Shown here piece after piece: positions 30,520 to 31,318 of a stretch of 31,318 nt of DNA; position 1 is the first letter of the stretch; every line of letters begins with the position of its first letter. The notes beneath the pieces are model-generated. The model saw only the letters and a list, made by a program, of their open reading frames with translations, ran no database searches and was not told where the DNA came from. Source of the DNA: a virus; IMG/VR virus record IMGVR_UViG_3300028837_001075, positions 1 to 31,318 of that record; one strand, 5' to 3'. Position numbers and translations under genes: made by a program.

Positions 30520-31318
30520 TGACCTGCCGAGGCCGTCCACGGACGCAGTATCAGAAGACCACACTGGTCTTCCCGTCTGACATGACAGTTGACGAGGTGC
30601 AGAAGATCATTTCGTACCAGTGGTCGCTTGCCCCTACTCAGTACGGGCCGAGTGCAGATGACGCTGGGATGGGCGACCTTGACGAACGCATAGCTATCGT
30701 ACTGAACTGGAACGGCCTGACCCAAGCCTGGTACGATCAGTACTACCCCGGTACGAAGTGCTGGCCTCTAGCCTACGAGAACGACCTACAACTTGAGGGC
30801 CGGCTGCTGGCCTACGATCTGAAGCGCAAAGGACTGGTACTCGGCAACCCGTCGTCTCATTGCGAGCCGTGCGTGACGCACGAGTTCGGGGAGATCATGA
30901 GCTATGGTCTGCACAAAGGCATCGACCTCCGAGGCTCGTGGGCTGAGTGGGGGGACGAGGCACTGGCGGCCTATGATGGCAAGATTGTGTGGGCTGGCCA
31001 CCTAGACAACGGACTCGGTACTCAGGTTTGGGAAGAGATCACCGTACCAGATGGGCGCAAGTTAGTACTACGCTACGGGCACCTAGTTCCTGGCAGCCCT
31101 ACTGTACGGGACGGAGACGCGGTAGAGCAGGGGCAGCCTCTAGGTCAACTGGACAACTCCGGTAACTCGTTCGGCGACCACCTCCACTTCGAGATTCGTG
31201 TTCGTGACGAACAAGCGGCCGATCCAGAACCGCTCATTGACTTCGCCAAGCCCGAACCGATGGCCTACGGCATACACGGATTGGCCACACCAGATAGACC
31301 ACCAAGGGATAGGTGGGA
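30519..31318 (+). CDS. M23 (LytM-type) endopeptidase, 3' end outside window
   Basis: At least 266 residues, still open at the right edge. The central domain has HKGIDLRG near residue 133 (metal-binding His and Asp), YGHLVPGS and HLHFEIRV near residue 222 (catalytic and metal-binding His), with GDAVEQGQPLGQLDNSGNS between, the complete M23 zinc peptidase signature. The N-terminal ~120 residues (LNWNGLTQAWYDQYYPGTKC) are an unrecognised helical region. After M23 the chain continues with EPMAYGIHGLATPDRPPRDRW, a likely further domain, so the full enzyme is larger. It would cleave peptidoglycan cross-bridges, either as a tail-associated lysin for entry or as the endolysin. Position after the tail genes permits both. 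Confidence 0.9.
   Translation, partial: MTCRGRPRTQYQKTTLVFPSDMTVDEVQKIISYQWSLAPTQYGPSADDAGMGDLDERIAIVLNWNGLTQAWYDQYYPGTKCWPLAYENDLQLEGRLLAYDLKRKGLVLGNPSSHCEPCVTHEFGEIMSYGLHKGIDLRGSWAEWGDEALAAYDGKIVWAGHLDNGLGTQVWEEITVPDGRKLVLRYGHLVPGSPTVRDGDAVEQGQPLGQLDNSGNSFGDHLHFEIRVRDEQAADPEPLIDFAKPEPMAYGIHGLATPDRPPRDRW

Noticed and set aside
1-31318. Window as a complete circular genome
   Set aside because: Joining the last base to the first puts the M23 frame into a stop within about ten codons and does not join it to the Pro/Thr frame; no terminal repeat is visible and replication genes are absent.
1-31318. tRNA genes, integrase, attachment sites, insertion sequences
   Set aside because: I looked for cloverleaf-like sequences, recombinase or transposase motifs and terminal inverted repeats and found nothing that stands up by eye.

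Overview
This window reads as the structural and virion-glycan module of a tailed phage or prophage with a long non-contractile tail. Every supported gene lies on the + strand, mostly with stop/start overlaps (ATGA, GTGA, TAATG), so it behaves like one long late operon. The window is cut inside a gene at both ends. Joining the ends does not put the first and last genes in one frame, so I see no proof of a complete circular genome. No replication, integration, repressor, tRNA or CRISPR features are visible. The host is uncertain. The Pro/Thr 'TPTxTPT' linker at the left edge and the WNGxxW/YAGGxF propeller repeats in a tail protein are styles I associate with Chloroflexota-type bacteria and their phages; this is weak evidence.

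Layout. (1) 1-3424: a Pro/Thr-rich coiled-coil membrane protein, a two-helix membrane protein (holin candidate), a small zinc-finger-like protein, TerS, TerL, two small unknowns and a second tiny membrane protein. (2) 3421-3514: a near-consensus sigma70 promoter followed within about 60 bases by a perfect 12-bp terminator hairpin abutting the next start codon. (3) 3515-8464: HK97-type portal (broken by a frameshift and an apparent internal deletion) fused to a Mu gpF-like domain, a zinc-ribbon protein, a prohead protease-major capsid fusion, and a possible decoration protein. (4) 8516-21475: a 13-kb cassette of about eight glycosyltransferase domains, four methyltransferase domains, an NDP-sugar 4,6-dehydratase fused to a PglD-like acyltransferase, and a DegT-type aminotransferase. 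(5) 21477-24539: head-tail connector, gp10-like neck protein, tail terminator candidate, helix-hairpin-helix protein, tail tube candidate and two tail-assembly-chaperone-like genes. (6) 24543-31318: tape measure, a Dit-like distal tail protein carrying a carbohydrate-binding-like domain and an inserted beta-propeller, a Gp37-like tail hub, a tip/fibre-like protein and an M23 endopeptidase truncated by the window edge.

How it works together. The packaging, capsid and tail genes form a conventional siphovirus set. The glycan cassette sits inside them, between capsid and neck genes. Dehydratase, aminotransferase and acyltransferase are the three activities of the UDP-N,N'-diacetylbacillosamine route, so the phage may make its own rare 2,4-diamino-2,4,6-trideoxy sugar, methylate sugars and build a glycan on its virion or on the host surface during late expression. 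Six proteins look like multi-domain fusions, which is a recurring trait of this genome.
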